DNA of 26,114 bases. It comes from a virus. The notes below the pieces were generated by a model, which searched no databases, was not told the DNA's origin, and saw only the letters and a list, made by a program, of their open reading frames with translations. The position numbers and the translations under genes are program-made. The stretch is from IMG/VR virus record IMGVR_UViG_3300046010_004062, positions 1-26,114 of that record. One strand, 5' to 3'. Positions 1 to 6,773 of this stretch are shown here, in pieces. Position 1 is the stretch's first letter, and every line of letters begins with the position of its first letter.

Positions 1-1
1 T

Positions 2-193
2 GTTGCAGATCCTTCTGCTCCCAATGCTTTCGTTAATGGAATCATGGAAGGCAAGGAATGGATTTTTGAAAACGGAATGTGGACCGAAAGAGATCGTGAG
101 CAATCCGTCAAACTCATCAAAAATTCCTCAAAAAGAGATCTACAAGAAAACATTGTAAAAGTCTTCAATAACTATTTTAAGAAATTGTCATGA
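2..193 (+). CDS. 21: C-terminal end of gp21-like prohead protease (partial)
   Basis: The first 64 codons of the window form an open frame ending in TGA at 191-193; the start lies upstream. The visible end carries a WIFENG segment, then a charged helix-like tail (VKLIKNSSKRDLQENIVKVF) ending KKLS. No catalytic residue lies in this piece. The call rests on position directly before the scaffold and major capsid genes, where T4-like phages carry gene 21, the serine protease that cleaves scaffold and capsid proteins during head maturation, and on general resemblance of the tail to that family. The stop overlaps the next ATG (ATGA at 190-193), which implies translational coupling. Other head-assembly proteins are possible, because the fragment is short. 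Confidence 0.55.
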   Translation, partial: VADPSAPNAFVNGIMEGKEWIFENGMWTERDREQSVKLIKNSSKRDLQENIVKVFNNYFKKLS

Positions 194-855
194 ATAACAT
201 TCCTTCAAACACAAAAACATATCTCTGTGCATTGCTTGAACACAAAAATGAAAGCAATCCAAATGACAATGTTTATGTACATTTGAAGGAATACAGAAAA
301 CGTTATTTTGCCGAAGCACGCTCAGATCTCAGCACCACAGGAGTCATAAAAAGTCCATTGGAATTAAAATCCAAAAAAGGTGAAAAAATTGATTTAGAAA
401 AAATGGCTTTTGGTGGCAGAGGTAAAGGATTGGATACTTCGAAAGATAAAGATGGTAAAGAAATAAAAAAACCTAAAACTGATACAGAATCAGGATTTTG
501 GGGTGATGTCCTCAAATATGGAATGGGACCGTCATCTGAAGCAAGTTGGGAGGATATTGGCTCTTTGGCAACTATTGGTGGTGCTGGAAGTATTGCTAAT
601 GTTGTCGGTAAAGTTATGCAACGAGCAGGTGGTTTAGGGGGAGCCATGGGAGTTGTTGCTAGTGGATTGGGTGGTGCCATGGAAGATTTAACTGGTATGT
701 CACACTTAAAACAACAAGCCGCTGCCTTTGGTCCCGAATACGCCGCAAACGTGGTAGACGGTGCTGGTAAGCCTCCAGTTACAATTTATGTACCACAAGC
801 ACAGGCAGCACAATCTAATTGGCTTTATGGTCTACTTGGAGGTAGAACAAGATAA
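190..855 (+). CDS. Unrecognised 221-residue protein in the head-assembly operon
   Basis: I do not recognise this protein. The N-terminal third (to about residue 75) is mixed and charged. A Lys/Asp-rich linker at about 78-97 follows. Residues about 125-165 are rich in Gly and Ala with hydrophobic residues (for example GGAGSIANVVGKVM), resembling a flexible or membrane-seeking helix. The C-terminus has an Ala/Gln stretch and ends LYGLLGGRTR. It starts at the ATGA overlap with the protease-like gene and ends about 20 bases before the late promoter of the scaffold gene. T4 has nothing between genes 21 and 22. The location suggests a prohead core or structural role, but this is inference only. No signal peptide is evident. 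Confidence 0.8.
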   Translation: MNNIPSNTKTYLCALLEHKNESNPNDNVYVHLKEYRKRYFAEARSDLSTTGVIKSPLELKSKKGEKIDLEKMAFGGRGKGLDTSKDKDGKEIKKPKTDTESGFWGDVLKYGMGPSSEASWEDIGSLATIGGAGSIANVVGKVMQRAGGLGGAMGVVASGLGGAMEDLTGMSHLKQQAAAFGPEYAANVVDGAGKPPVTIYVPQAQAAQSNWLYGLLGGRTR

Positions 856-874
856 AGTCTTAAATATTTTGGAG

Positions 875-882
875 TATAAATA
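875..882 (+). promoter_or_regulatory. T4-type late promoter before the scaffold gene
   Basis: A perfect TATAAATA, the T4 late promoter consensus recognised by gp55-bound RNA polymerase, lies 26 bases before the scaffold ATG at 909. It leaves room for a short leader carrying an AAGGA ribosome binding site near 894-898. Confidence 0.8.
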
Positions 883-908
883 ATTTTACACTTAAGGATC
901 CTTTTAAT

Positions 909-1961
909 ATGAAAAATAAGAAACAAACCATTTCAGAAGCCGCCATGCAAGCCATGGGTCTAGGCGATTACGATGCAACCGGCAAGGGTTCCGTCGATGC
1001 AACCGGAAAGGGCTCAATGACCGCCCCACCAGTTGCCACGGGCGCTGTTGCCGTTCCCGGAGTTCCAGCCCCAATCGTCCCCAACTCAATGGGCATGATG
1101 GGTAAGGCTGCTCCAGCAATGTCCGCTCCTGCTCAATCTTCCGGAGAGGAAGAGGAGACAGAGGAAACAGAAGAAGAAGAGCCCACCGAAGTCGAAGAAA
1201 GCGTTGAAGATCAGGAAATGATCGCAGAAGCCCGCGCACAATTCCGCGCTGCTCTCGCTTCATTGCTCGGTGAAGAAGTCGCTTCAGAAGAACTCGTCAG
1301 CAAACTAGAGGCAATCTTTGAAGCCGCTGTCACAGACCGCGTTGAAAAGACTGTTGCCCACATCGTTCAGGGTGTTGACGGCAACGTCAAGCAATATCTT
1401 GAGAATGTCACCGAATCTCTCGTAGAGAAGGTAGACGACTACCTTGACTACGTAGTCGAAGAATGGATGACAGAAAACGCTGTAGCCGTTGAACAAGGCA
1501 TCAAGACTCAAATTGCCGAGAACTTCATCAGTGGTCTAAAGAACCTCTTTGAGAACCACTACATCGATGTTCCCAACGAGAAGTACAATGTTCTTGATGA
1601 ACTTTACGCTCAAAACCGTGAGTTGGAAAACAAACTCAACGAGTCCGTAAATGTCAGCATTGAACTCAAGAAGCAAATCGAATTGACTGAATGTGCTGGA
1701 ATCTTTGTCGCTGAGACAAGAGACCTCGCAGACACTCAAATTGCCAAACTTCAAAATTTAATGGAAAATGTTTCTTTCGCTTCAGTCGATGAATATCGTG
1801 AGAAACTAACTGCCATCAAGGACAATTATCTAAACACCGCAAGTCGCGCTCCAGTTCGTTCCGTTGAGCCAGAGCAAACATTTGCACCAGTCAAAACTGC
1901 CCCGACTACCCTCGTAGAAGGTTACGTCGGTGCGTTGGGTAGACTCAATAAAAAGGTCTAA
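909..1961 (+). CDS. 22: gp22-like prohead scaffold (core) protein
   Basis: Head scaffold: the protein around which the capsid shell assembles, later cut up by the prohead protease. Recognised from its place immediately before the major capsid gene and its composition: an Ala/Pro/Met-rich N-terminal third, a strongly acidic run at about residues 79-103 (EEEETEETEEEEPTEVEE), then a long charged helical and coiled-coil region (about 100-310), and a conserved-looking end (LVEGYVGALGRLNKK). At 350 residues it is longer than T4 gp22 (269). Several (L/I)xE sequences could be protease sites. Residues 22-28 and 30-36 are an exact duplicate DATGKGS. GC content is visibly higher than in the sugar cassette downstream. 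Preceded by a late promoter and an AAGGA site. Confidence 0.92.
   Translation: MKNKKQTISEAAMQAMGLGDYDATGKGSVDATGKGSMTAPPVATGAVAVPGVPAPIVPNSMGMMGKAAPAMSAPAQSSGEEEETEETEEEEPTEVEESVEDQEMIAEARAQFRAALASLLGEEVASEELVSKLEAIFEAAVTDRVEKTVAHIVQGVDGNVKQYLENVTESLVEKVDDYLDYVVEEWMTENAVAVEQGIKTQIAENFISGLKNLFENHYIDVPNEKYNVLDELYAQNRELENKLNESVNVSIELKKQIELTECAGIFVAETRDLADTQIAKLQNLMENVSFASVDEYREKLTAIKDNYLNTASRAPVRSVEPEQTFAPVKTAPTTLVEGYVGALGRLNKKV
972..1016 (+). repeat. Tandem 24-base-period repeat encoding DATGKGS twice
   Basis: Units at 972-992 and 996-1016 encode the same seven residues. They differ at only three positions, all synonymous third-codon changes, which suggests that the peptide rather than the DNA is being kept. 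Confidence 0.8.
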
Positions 1962-1971
1962 ATTTCACTAT

Positions 1972-1980
1972 TACTAAATA
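1972..1980 (+). promoter_or_regulatory. Probable late promoter before the major capsid gene
   Basis: TACTAAATA is a one-base variant of the TATAAATA late box. It ends 27 bases before the capsid ATG, almost the same spacing as the perfect box before the scaffold gene, and is followed by an AGGAG ribosome binding site at 1992-1996. Confidence 0.6.
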
Positions 1981-2007
1981 TTTACACTCACAGGAGAAAA
2001 CACTAAA

Positions 2008-3420
2008 ATGCAATTCGCAGAAAATACACCATATGACGTTTTAACAGAAAAATGGGAACCAGTGCTCGGCCACGATGCACTCCCCAAGATTCAAGATGAC
2101 TATCGCAAGAAAGTCACTGCCGTCCTTCTAGAAAATCAAGAGCAAGCTCTTCGTTCACAACACTTGACCGAAGACATGAGCTCCAACAACTTGGGCATGC
2201 CTATGAATTACCAGAACAATCCAACTGTTGCTGGTTATGATCCCGTGCTCATCTCGTTGGTTCGTCGTGCTATGCCAAACTTGATGGCCTATGATATCTG
2301 CGGCGTTCAACCAATGACCGCCCCAACTGGCCTCATCTTTGCCATGCGCGCTCAATATCAACTTCAAGGAGCCAAGCCCGGTACATACGCTTCCGCAAAT
2401 GAAGCAATGTTCCAAGAACCACAAGCCGAATTCGGCGGTTCGGGTTGGACACTCTCGGCTGCATTCCAAGCCAGCAGAGGTCTTTCCGCTGGTTGGAACT
2501 ACGGTGCAACATTTGAAAACATTTACCGCACTGCAGGTACTCTTGATAGCCTTCGTGGTATTCTAACCTCAAACGGCGAAGGTCTCGGTGGTGCGCCAAC
2601 AACTCCAGGTTACGGTACTTGGAACCAAATGGCCTTCTCAATCGACCGTGTTGCCGTACAAGCCAAGACCCGCGCTCTAAGCAGCAACTACACCGTCGAA
2701 TTGGCACAAGACCTCAAGGCTGTTCACGGTCTAGACGCTGAAGCCGAACTCGCCAACCTTCTCAGCACCGAAATTCTTGCTGAGATCAACCGCGAAGTCG
2801 TCCGCAGCATCTATTATGTTGCCAAGACTGGTTCACAACAACCCGATCTCCTATCGGCTGGAACCTATGATCTTGATGTTGACTCAGACGGTCGTTGGTC
2901 TGCTGAACGCTTCCGTGGCCTCAGCTTCCAAATCGAACGTGAATGCAACACCATCGCCAAGGAAACCCGCCGTGGTAAGGGTAACTTCATCATCTGTGAC
3001 AGCGATACCGCTGCTGCTCTAGCCATGTCTGGCTTCATGAGCCTCAGCCCCGCAATCGCTCCTCAGATCAATGCTGATGATACCCAAAATACCTTTGCTG
3101 GTATCCTCTCTGGCAAGATTCGCGTCTACATTGACCCCTATAGCCCAGTTGGACTAAACTTCTTCGTCACTGGTTATAAGGGTGAATCTCCCTATGATGC
3201 TGGTCTGTTCTACTGCCCATACGTACCGCTACAAATGGTACGTGCAGTAGATCCCAACAATTTCCAACCCCGTATTGCATTCAAGACCCGTTATGGTGTT
3301 GTAGCCAACCCATACGTCCTTGACAGCAGCAATATTCCTGATGGAGAGAAGTTGACCAAGGGCTTGAACCAATACTACCGTATTACTCAAGTCAAGAATC
3401 TACACGGTAACACCATCTGA
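2008..3420 (+). CDS. 23: gp23-like major capsid protein
   Basis: Forms the hexamers of the T4-type head shell. Clear family signatures: LVRRAMPNLMAYDICGVQPM at about residues 84-103, AMRAQY soon after, and near the C-terminus FVTGYKG, DAGLFYCPYVPLQMVRA and FQPRIAFKTRYGVVANP. At 470 residues it is somewhat shorter than T4 gp23 (521). In T4, gp21 removes the N-terminal 65 residues after an (L/I)xE motif; here LTE at residues 53-55 is the best candidate, just before the mature-like region starts. AGGAG lies 11 bases before ATG. The gene is followed by a hairpin terminator, as expected for the most strongly expressed gene. Base composition is among the most GC-rich in the window (34 of 60 in the line at 2701-2760). 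Confidence 0.98.
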   Translation: MQFAENTPYDVLTEKWEPVLGHDALPKIQDDYRKKVTAVLLENQEQALRSQHLTEDMSSNNLGMPMNYQNNPTVAGYDPVLISLVRRAMPNLMAYDICGVQPMTAPTGLIFAMRAQYQLQGAKPGTYASANEAMFQEPQAEFGGSGWTLSAAFQASRGLSAGWNYGATFENIYRTAGTLDSLRGILTSNGEGLGGAPTTPGYGTWNQMAFSIDRVAVQAKTRALSSNYTVELAQDLKAVHGLDAEAELANLLSTEILAEINREVVRSIYYVAKTGSQQPDLLSAGTYDLDVDSDGRWSAERFRGLSFQIERECNTIAKETRRGKGNFIICDSDTAAALAMSGFMSLSPAIAPQINADDTQNTFAGILSGKIRVYIDPYSPVGLNFFVTGYKGESPYDAGLFYCPYVPLQMVRAVDPNNFQPRIAFKTRYGVVANPYVLDSSNIPDGEKLTKGLNQYYRITQVKNLHGNTI

Positions 3421-3443
3421 TTCATAACTTAACCTAACCTTCG

Positions 3444-3477
3444 AAAACCTCCCGAGAAATCGGGAGGTTTTTGTTTT
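3444..3477 (+). terminator. Intrinsic terminator after the major capsid gene
   Basis: A 12-bp perfect stem (3444-3455 with 3460-3471) containing CCTCCCGA closes on a GAAA tetraloop and runs into TTTTTGTTTT. It ends head-operon transcription just before the next late promoter. Confidence 0.93.
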
Positions 3478-3479
3478 AC

Positions 3480-3487
3480 CATAAATA
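3480..3487 (+). promoter_or_regulatory. Late promoter abutting the tail-tube-like gene
   Basis: CATAAATA, a one-base variant of TATAAATA, ends only 5 bases before the ATG at 3493. With T4-like spacing, transcription would start at or next to the A of ATG. No ribosome binding site fits in the gap. Confidence 0.65.
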
Positions 3488-3492
3488 TTTCT

Positions 3493-4032
3493 ATGAGTCT
3501 CTGTTCATCAAACATTAATCCACTCTACAACAGTTATTTTCGTCTGATATTTGGTCGTGGAACCAAGCAGATGGAACTAATGTGTCAGCGTGCAAATTTG
3601 CCTGGAATATCAATTCCAGATCAAAATCAGCCAACAGTTCTTGGTGTGACCATTCCTGTTCCAACCATGAGTGCAAATTTTGAATTATTGAATGTTGAAT
3701 TCATTGTGGATTCAGATCTTACAAACTGGAAAAATTTGTATTCTTGGATCCGAAATATTACAAACATTACAAATGATGTGGATCACAATCTCTTATATCA
3801 AGATTGGCATCATTTTGCAAATCTTTATTTGTTTGATCCTTCAAATAACTGCGAAGTTTTGCAAACAACTTTTCATTACATCATTCCAGTAAAATTAAAT
3901 GGCTTGGTATTTCAGGCCGATAGTAGTGATGCCATCATACAAAAAGCCACATGCAGTTTCAAATATTCATATTACGACATGTGGATAGATGGACAGGATG
4001 CAGTGCCCTCTGATGTCAGCGACGAAAATTAA
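3493..4032 (+). CDS. Tail-tube-like virion protein (gp19/gp3/gp54-type fold)
   Basis: A 179-residue protein with features of the phage tail-tube fold: N-terminal NPLYNSYFRLIFGR, then CQRANLPGISIP (a 'the-way-in-is-NLPG' signature common to tube and tube-cap proteins of T4-like marine phages), FELLNVEFIVDSDLTNW, and a C-terminal strand-rich CSFKYSYYDMW. In T4, gp19 builds the tube and gp3 and gp54 cap its ends; similar marine phages carry a gene 3 just after gene 23, so gp3 is a positional candidate. The N-terminal strand makes ATG 3493 the likely start, even though the late promoter is almost on top of it and no Shine-Dalgarno is visible. The stop overlaps by 3 bases the stop of the convergent gene, with no terminator between them. 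Confidence 0.75.
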   Translation: MSLCSSNINPLYNSYFRLIFGRGTKQMELMCQRANLPGISIPDQNQPTVLGVTIPVPTMSANFELLNVEFIVDSDLTNWKNLYSWIRNITNITNDVDHNLLYQDWHHFANLYLFDPSNNCEVLQTTFHYIIPVKLNGLVFQADSSDAIIQKATCSFKYSYYDMWIDGQDAVPSDVSDEN

Positions 4033-4688
4033 AGATAGTCATTAGGGTTATCTGACCAACTTTCCGGATCCTCTGGTGGGCTCTCCGGTTTATAAGGCAG
4101 TTTATTGGTCTCTGGTTTCGTTTTACGGCGTTTCTTTCGCTTGGGTGGCTTCGGAGGCGTTTCCTCCTCCTCGGGGCTTATAAACGATTCTACGTCGGCT
4201 TCTTCTTCTTCTCCATCATCTCCCAAATCTACTCCAGCAGCCTCAAAATTTTCCATTAAATCATTAATAAACCCGACAAAATCTTCATTGTTGAAAAGAT
4301 CATTTAAAAGTTCCAAACCTTGTTGATTTCCAGTACCGTAAACATTGTTTGGTGCGATTGCTGATTTTGGATTGTCTTGAATTAACACCAAATATGCTTC
4401 ATACATTGATGTCAGTTCGTCTGTGGGTGTTCCCATATAGACAATTGAGTTACGAGGAACCAAAATTTCAAACCCTTTGATGTTGTAAAGATAATTGACA
4501 AGTTTGACGAATTCCATGATATCACCTTCAGGAGTCTTTGTTGCATAGTTCTCCATCAAGGCAGGCATTCTCAAACTAATTTCGTGTTGGGACACATCCT
4601 TGACCAGACCAATTAATTCCTCTCCCGTAAGCAACCTAACAACTCTAAGTGTGCCTGAAAGAGGATTTTCAGGAAGTGAATCGGACAT
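4029..4688 (-). CDS. Sm-like-domain protein with charged C-terminal tail
   Basis: 219 residues. The N-terminal part (about residues 10-85: TLRVVRLLTGEELIGLVKDV, then ISLRMPALM, FEILVPRNSIVYMG) reads like the five-stranded Sm/LSm fold, a small domain usually binding RNA or forming rings; similar proteins occur in T4-like phages, mostly unstudied. A helical middle follows (about 90-150), then an acidic run (GDDGEEEEADVE), and a tail very rich in Pro, Lys and Arg (KPPKRKKRRKTKP). Ribosome binding site AGGAGG lies 7 bases before ATG. It is the last gene of the uvsY-uvsW operon and may also have its own late promoter within the uvsW stop region. An RNA-binding role is inference from fold resemblance; the tail could bind nucleic acid or protein. 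Confidence 0.65.
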   Translation of the reverse strand: MSDSLPENPLSGTLRVVRLLTGEELIGLVKDVSQHEISLRMPALMENYATKTPEGDIMEFVKLVNYLYNIKGFEILVPRNSIVYMGTPTDELTSMYEAYLVLIQDNPKSAIAPNNVYGTGNQQGLELLNDLFNNEDFVGFINDLMENFEAAGVDLGDDGEEEEADVESFISPEEEETPPKPPKRKKRRKTKPETNKLPYKPESPPEDPESWSDNPNDYL

Positions 4689-4705
4689 AGGATGTCCTCC
4701 TACTC

Positions 4706-6214
4706 TTATTTATTTTTTCCAAGGTCTGTAAAAGACATCGAATGAACGGTGTAATCAAACTTTTCTTTTTTGTAAATCTTCACACGCTCTTCGAAATGTC
4801 TGTAGATATGATTTTTGTGAGACTTCCAACAAAGATCGTCAACAATATCATATACTTTGAGTGTTTTCTTTTTCTCTGACACTCTAAGACCACGGCCAAT
4901 GCTTTGAAGCAATCTTATAATCGATTTAGTAGGTGAAGCAAAAATAATATTGTCAAGATTGACAATGTTGATGCCAGTGCTAGTCGTACCAAAACTGGCC
5001 ACCAGAATGGCGTTTGATTCTTTGTCGATGACTTTACGGATGTATTCTCTTGAATCTGCTTCTGTTTTTCCGTGTATGAGATATATTTTGCGATCCGTTC
5101 CCGCTGCTTCCAAGAGAGCTGCGAGTGGTTTACCGTGGTCTTCGACGTAATTAAAGAGGACAAGGGTATTCCCCTTGGTGCGGAGGGCGAGTTCTTTGAT
5201 GAATTCGTTTCGCTTTTCATTCGTTACGATCCATTTCAATTCATCAATGTATTTTTGTTTCTTGATGAATTGCTTCTCCTCATCATTATATTTAAGAATT
5301 ATGCAATCTATGCCGAGTTTTGCAAGCAATCCTTTGTTCATCAACCCCTTGGTTTGAATGAACTGAATCGCAGGACCAAGAATGCCTTCGATGCTAAGTC
5401 GATGAGCCTGTGCCTGATCTAGCGTACCTGTAGTACCAATTCGAAACCAAGCCTTTGAGAGTTTTTGACCAATGAAGTTGATTGATTCGGCTTTGGCTTG
5501 ATGACACTCATCGAAGAAGACGGCATCGAACTGGTCAAACCAAGTCTTTGGGAGTTTGTATATCGACTGCCATGTAGAAACCACAACCTGTCTGTTGAGT
5601 TCCTTTTCTGCCCCAGCCATGATTTTTTGAATGTACTTCTTGCAGGACCAAGACTTGTCGTTCTTTGAATAGTCAAAGAAGTCTGATTCCATCTGATTCA
5701 CCAGACCAACCGTGGGAACTAAAATAAGTATTTTCCGATCTGACTTTAATACGGATTGAAGAAACCGGACCAAGACGTATATGATCAAACTTTTGCCCGA
5801 ACCAGTAGGAGAAATCAGCACGCATCTGTGTTGATTCAAAGCATGCAGTATGGCCTGCTGTTGATGAGAATGCATTTTCACTGCTTGTTTCTTTACCGAA
5901 ACCTGCAATGTATCGTAGAACTGTAAAAGTTTGTCCTCCGTGATGCATAGAGGATTTTTTGTCTCTTTAATATTTAGTTGGTATTGTCGTTCTTTACAAA
6001 ATTTTTCTAGATAAGTTTTCAATCCACGGGGAAGAGTGGAAGAAAGAATGTCGAACAATCTTATTCGCCCATCCCAAATTCTTTTTTTGAATAAAGGCAT
6101 ATATTGAGCACCTGGAACCATGAATGAAAAATAGTCCCTTAACTCTTGTTTTATGCCTTTGTCGGTCTTCACATAATACCGAACTTCATCAATAGAATCA
6201 ACTTCAATATCCAC
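4706..6214 (-). CDS. uvsW: UvsW-like SF2 DNA helicase
   Basis: Helicase that in T4 unwinds R-loops and branched recombination intermediates, shutting off origin replication and promoting recombination-dependent replication. 502 residues, the usual length. The N-terminal domain matches UvsW (ELRDYFSF near 24-31 and WDGRIRLFD near 47-55). Helicase motifs in order: Walker A PTGSGKS at 136-142, DECH at 235-238, TTGT at 261-264, ASFGTTSTGINI at 406-417, and the arginine-finger motif QSIGRGLR at 437-444. All key residues are present. It lies 7 bases after the uvsY stop, so the pair is co-transcribed from the promoter near 6695-6722. Confidence 0.96.
   Translation of the reverse strand: MDIEVDSIDEVRYYVKTDKGIKQELRDYFSFMVPGAQYMPLFKKRIWDGRIRLFDILSSTLPRGLKTYLEKFCKERQYQLNIKETKNPLCITEDKLLQFYDTLQVSVKKQAVKMHSHQQQAILHALNQHRCVLISPTGSGKSLIIYVLVRFLQSVLKSDRKILILVPTVGLVNQMESDFFDYSKNDKSWSCKKYIQKIMAGAEKELNRQVVVSTWQSIYKLPKTWFDQFDAVFFDECHQAKAESINFIGQKLSKAWFRIGTTGTLDQAQAHRLSIEGILGPAIQFIQTKGLMNKGLLAKLGIDCIILKYNDEEKQFIKKQKYIDELKWIVTNEKRNEFIKELALRTKGNTLVLFNYVEDHGKPLAALLEAAGTDRKIYLIHGKTEADSREYIRKVIDKESNAILVASFGTTSTGINIVNLDNIIFASPTKSIIRLLQSIGRGLRVSEKKKTLKVYDIVDDLCWKSHKNHIYRHFEERVKIYKKEKFDYTVHSMSFTDLGKNK
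4707..4714 (-). promoter_or_regulatory. Possible late promoter for the Sm-like gene
   Basis: On the minus strand AATAAATA (one mismatch to TATAAATA) overlaps the uvsW stop codon. It ends 18 bases before the ATG, upstream of a strong AGGAGG ribosome binding site. The box is partly fixed by coding sequence, so it may be chance. Confidence 0.4.
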
Positions 6215-6221
6215 ATAATAT

Positions 6222-6659
6222 TTAGACTATGCCATTCATCATTTTGTTCCACTCAATGGCAGACTTGATGGCAAAGTTTCTATTATTGAGTGCTTTCAAA
6301 AATTCTTCCACCATTTTAATTTTAATTTCTGTGACAGAAATTTTTGACTTAAGTTCAATTAGTTTTGGATCTGCGTCCATGAATTTATCAACATCTGTCT
6401 TTAAAATATCCAATTCAAACGGTTCTTCTTTCCAGTCTGCAAGTTCTTCTTCAGAAGCCTTGCCAGTGTAAATTTTCCATTTACGCAAACGCAAAATGGC
6501 AAAGTCATGTTGGTACTTCGTCAAAAGTAATTTAAGATCCGTAAGTTGATTAAGATACTTGGAGTGTATTTGAGGTATCTTAAGAGACTCTATACCTAGT
6601 TCTGTAGAGTCTATTTGAGAGTCTTTAGTTATAGAGTTCTTTAGTTCTTCTAGATTCAT
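6222..6659 (-). CDS. uvsY: UvsY-like recombination mediator
   Basis: Loads the UvsX recombinase onto gp32-coated single-stranded DNA. Recognised from the N-terminal pattern LEELKNSITKDSQIDSTEL, which follows T4 UvsY (LEDL...KKD..IDSTKL), the central charged helical region, and the ending NRNFAIKSAIEWNKM (T4: SRGFAIKHIQDMRAF). At 145 residues it is close to T4 UvsY (137). It is first in the minus-strand operon, followed 7 bases later by uvsW. The start is preceded only by a weak AAAG, so initiation may be modest. The leader from the predicted start near 6688 is about 28 bases and rich in AGAAC/CTTTAAAG repeats. The uvsX partner is not in the window. Confidence 0.9.
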   Translation of the reverse strand: MNLEELKNSITKDSQIDSTELGIESLKIPQIHSKYLNQLTDLKLLLTKYQHDFAILRLRKWKIYTGKASEEELADWKEEPFELDILKTDVDKFMDADPKLIELKSKISVTEIKIKMVEEFLKALNNRNFAIKSAIEWNKMMNGIV

Positions 6660-6716
6660 CTTTAGTATTGTTCTTTAAAGTTCTTTTTAAGAGAACTATA
6701 GAGTATCTTTAGATAA
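6585..6716. repeat. Degenerate short repeats over the uvsY start and leader
   Basis: On the plus strand, units related to TAGAGTCTTTAG and GTTCTTTA recur about eight times (for example near 6605, 6618, 6633, 6670, 6679 and 6700), including a small inverted pair GTTCT/AGAAC near 6680-6696. They cover the first codons of uvsY as well as its leader. They could be regulator sites or simple drift in AT-rich DNA. Confidence 0.35.
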
Positions 6717-6722
6717 AGTCAA
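6695..6722 (-). promoter_or_regulatory. Sigma70-like promoter for the uvsY-uvsW operon
   Basis: On the minus strand TTGACT (5 of 6 to the -35 consensus, 6722-6717) and TATAGT (5 of 6, 6700-6695) are separated by 16 bases. Predicted start is near 6688, about 28 bases before the uvsY ATG. Confidence 0.65.
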
Positions 6723-6737
6723 ATAAATATATTTGAC
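6718..6737. promoter_or_regulatory. Perfect palindrome between divergent promoters
   Basis: Eight-base arms GTCAAATA (6718-6725) and TATTTGAC (6730-6737) flank a 4-base centre. Each arm contains most of one -35 box, of the uvsY promoter on one side and the sugar cassette promoter on the other. It may be an operator, or it may simply reflect two back-to-back -35 boxes. Confidence 0.6.
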
Positions 6738-6760
6738 ATTTCTTTATTATGTCTTATATT
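6733..6760 (+). promoter_or_regulatory. Sigma70-like promoter for the sugar cassette
   Basis: TTGACA (perfect -35, 6733-6738) and TATATT (5 of 6 to the -10 consensus, 6755-6760) are 16 bases apart. The predicted start near 6767 leaves a leader of only about 7 bases before the ATG at 6774 and no Shine-Dalgarno. It is the only convincing promoter seen for the whole 6774-16215 block. Confidence 0.7.
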
Positions 6761-6773
6761 ATTGTGAGTACTT

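Noticed and set aside
303-680. Open frame of 125 codons on the minus strand
   Set aside because: It is the Pro-rich shadow of the plus-strand 221-residue gene, with no ribosome binding site or recognisable content.
904-1263. Minus-strand open frame opposite the scaffold gene
   Set aside because: Arg/Leu-rich antisense of the acidic scaffold region; no promoter or plausible start signal.
2333-2707. Minus-strand open frame inside the capsid gene
   Set aside because: Antisense of a gene of certain identity and strong codon bias; composition is not protein-like.
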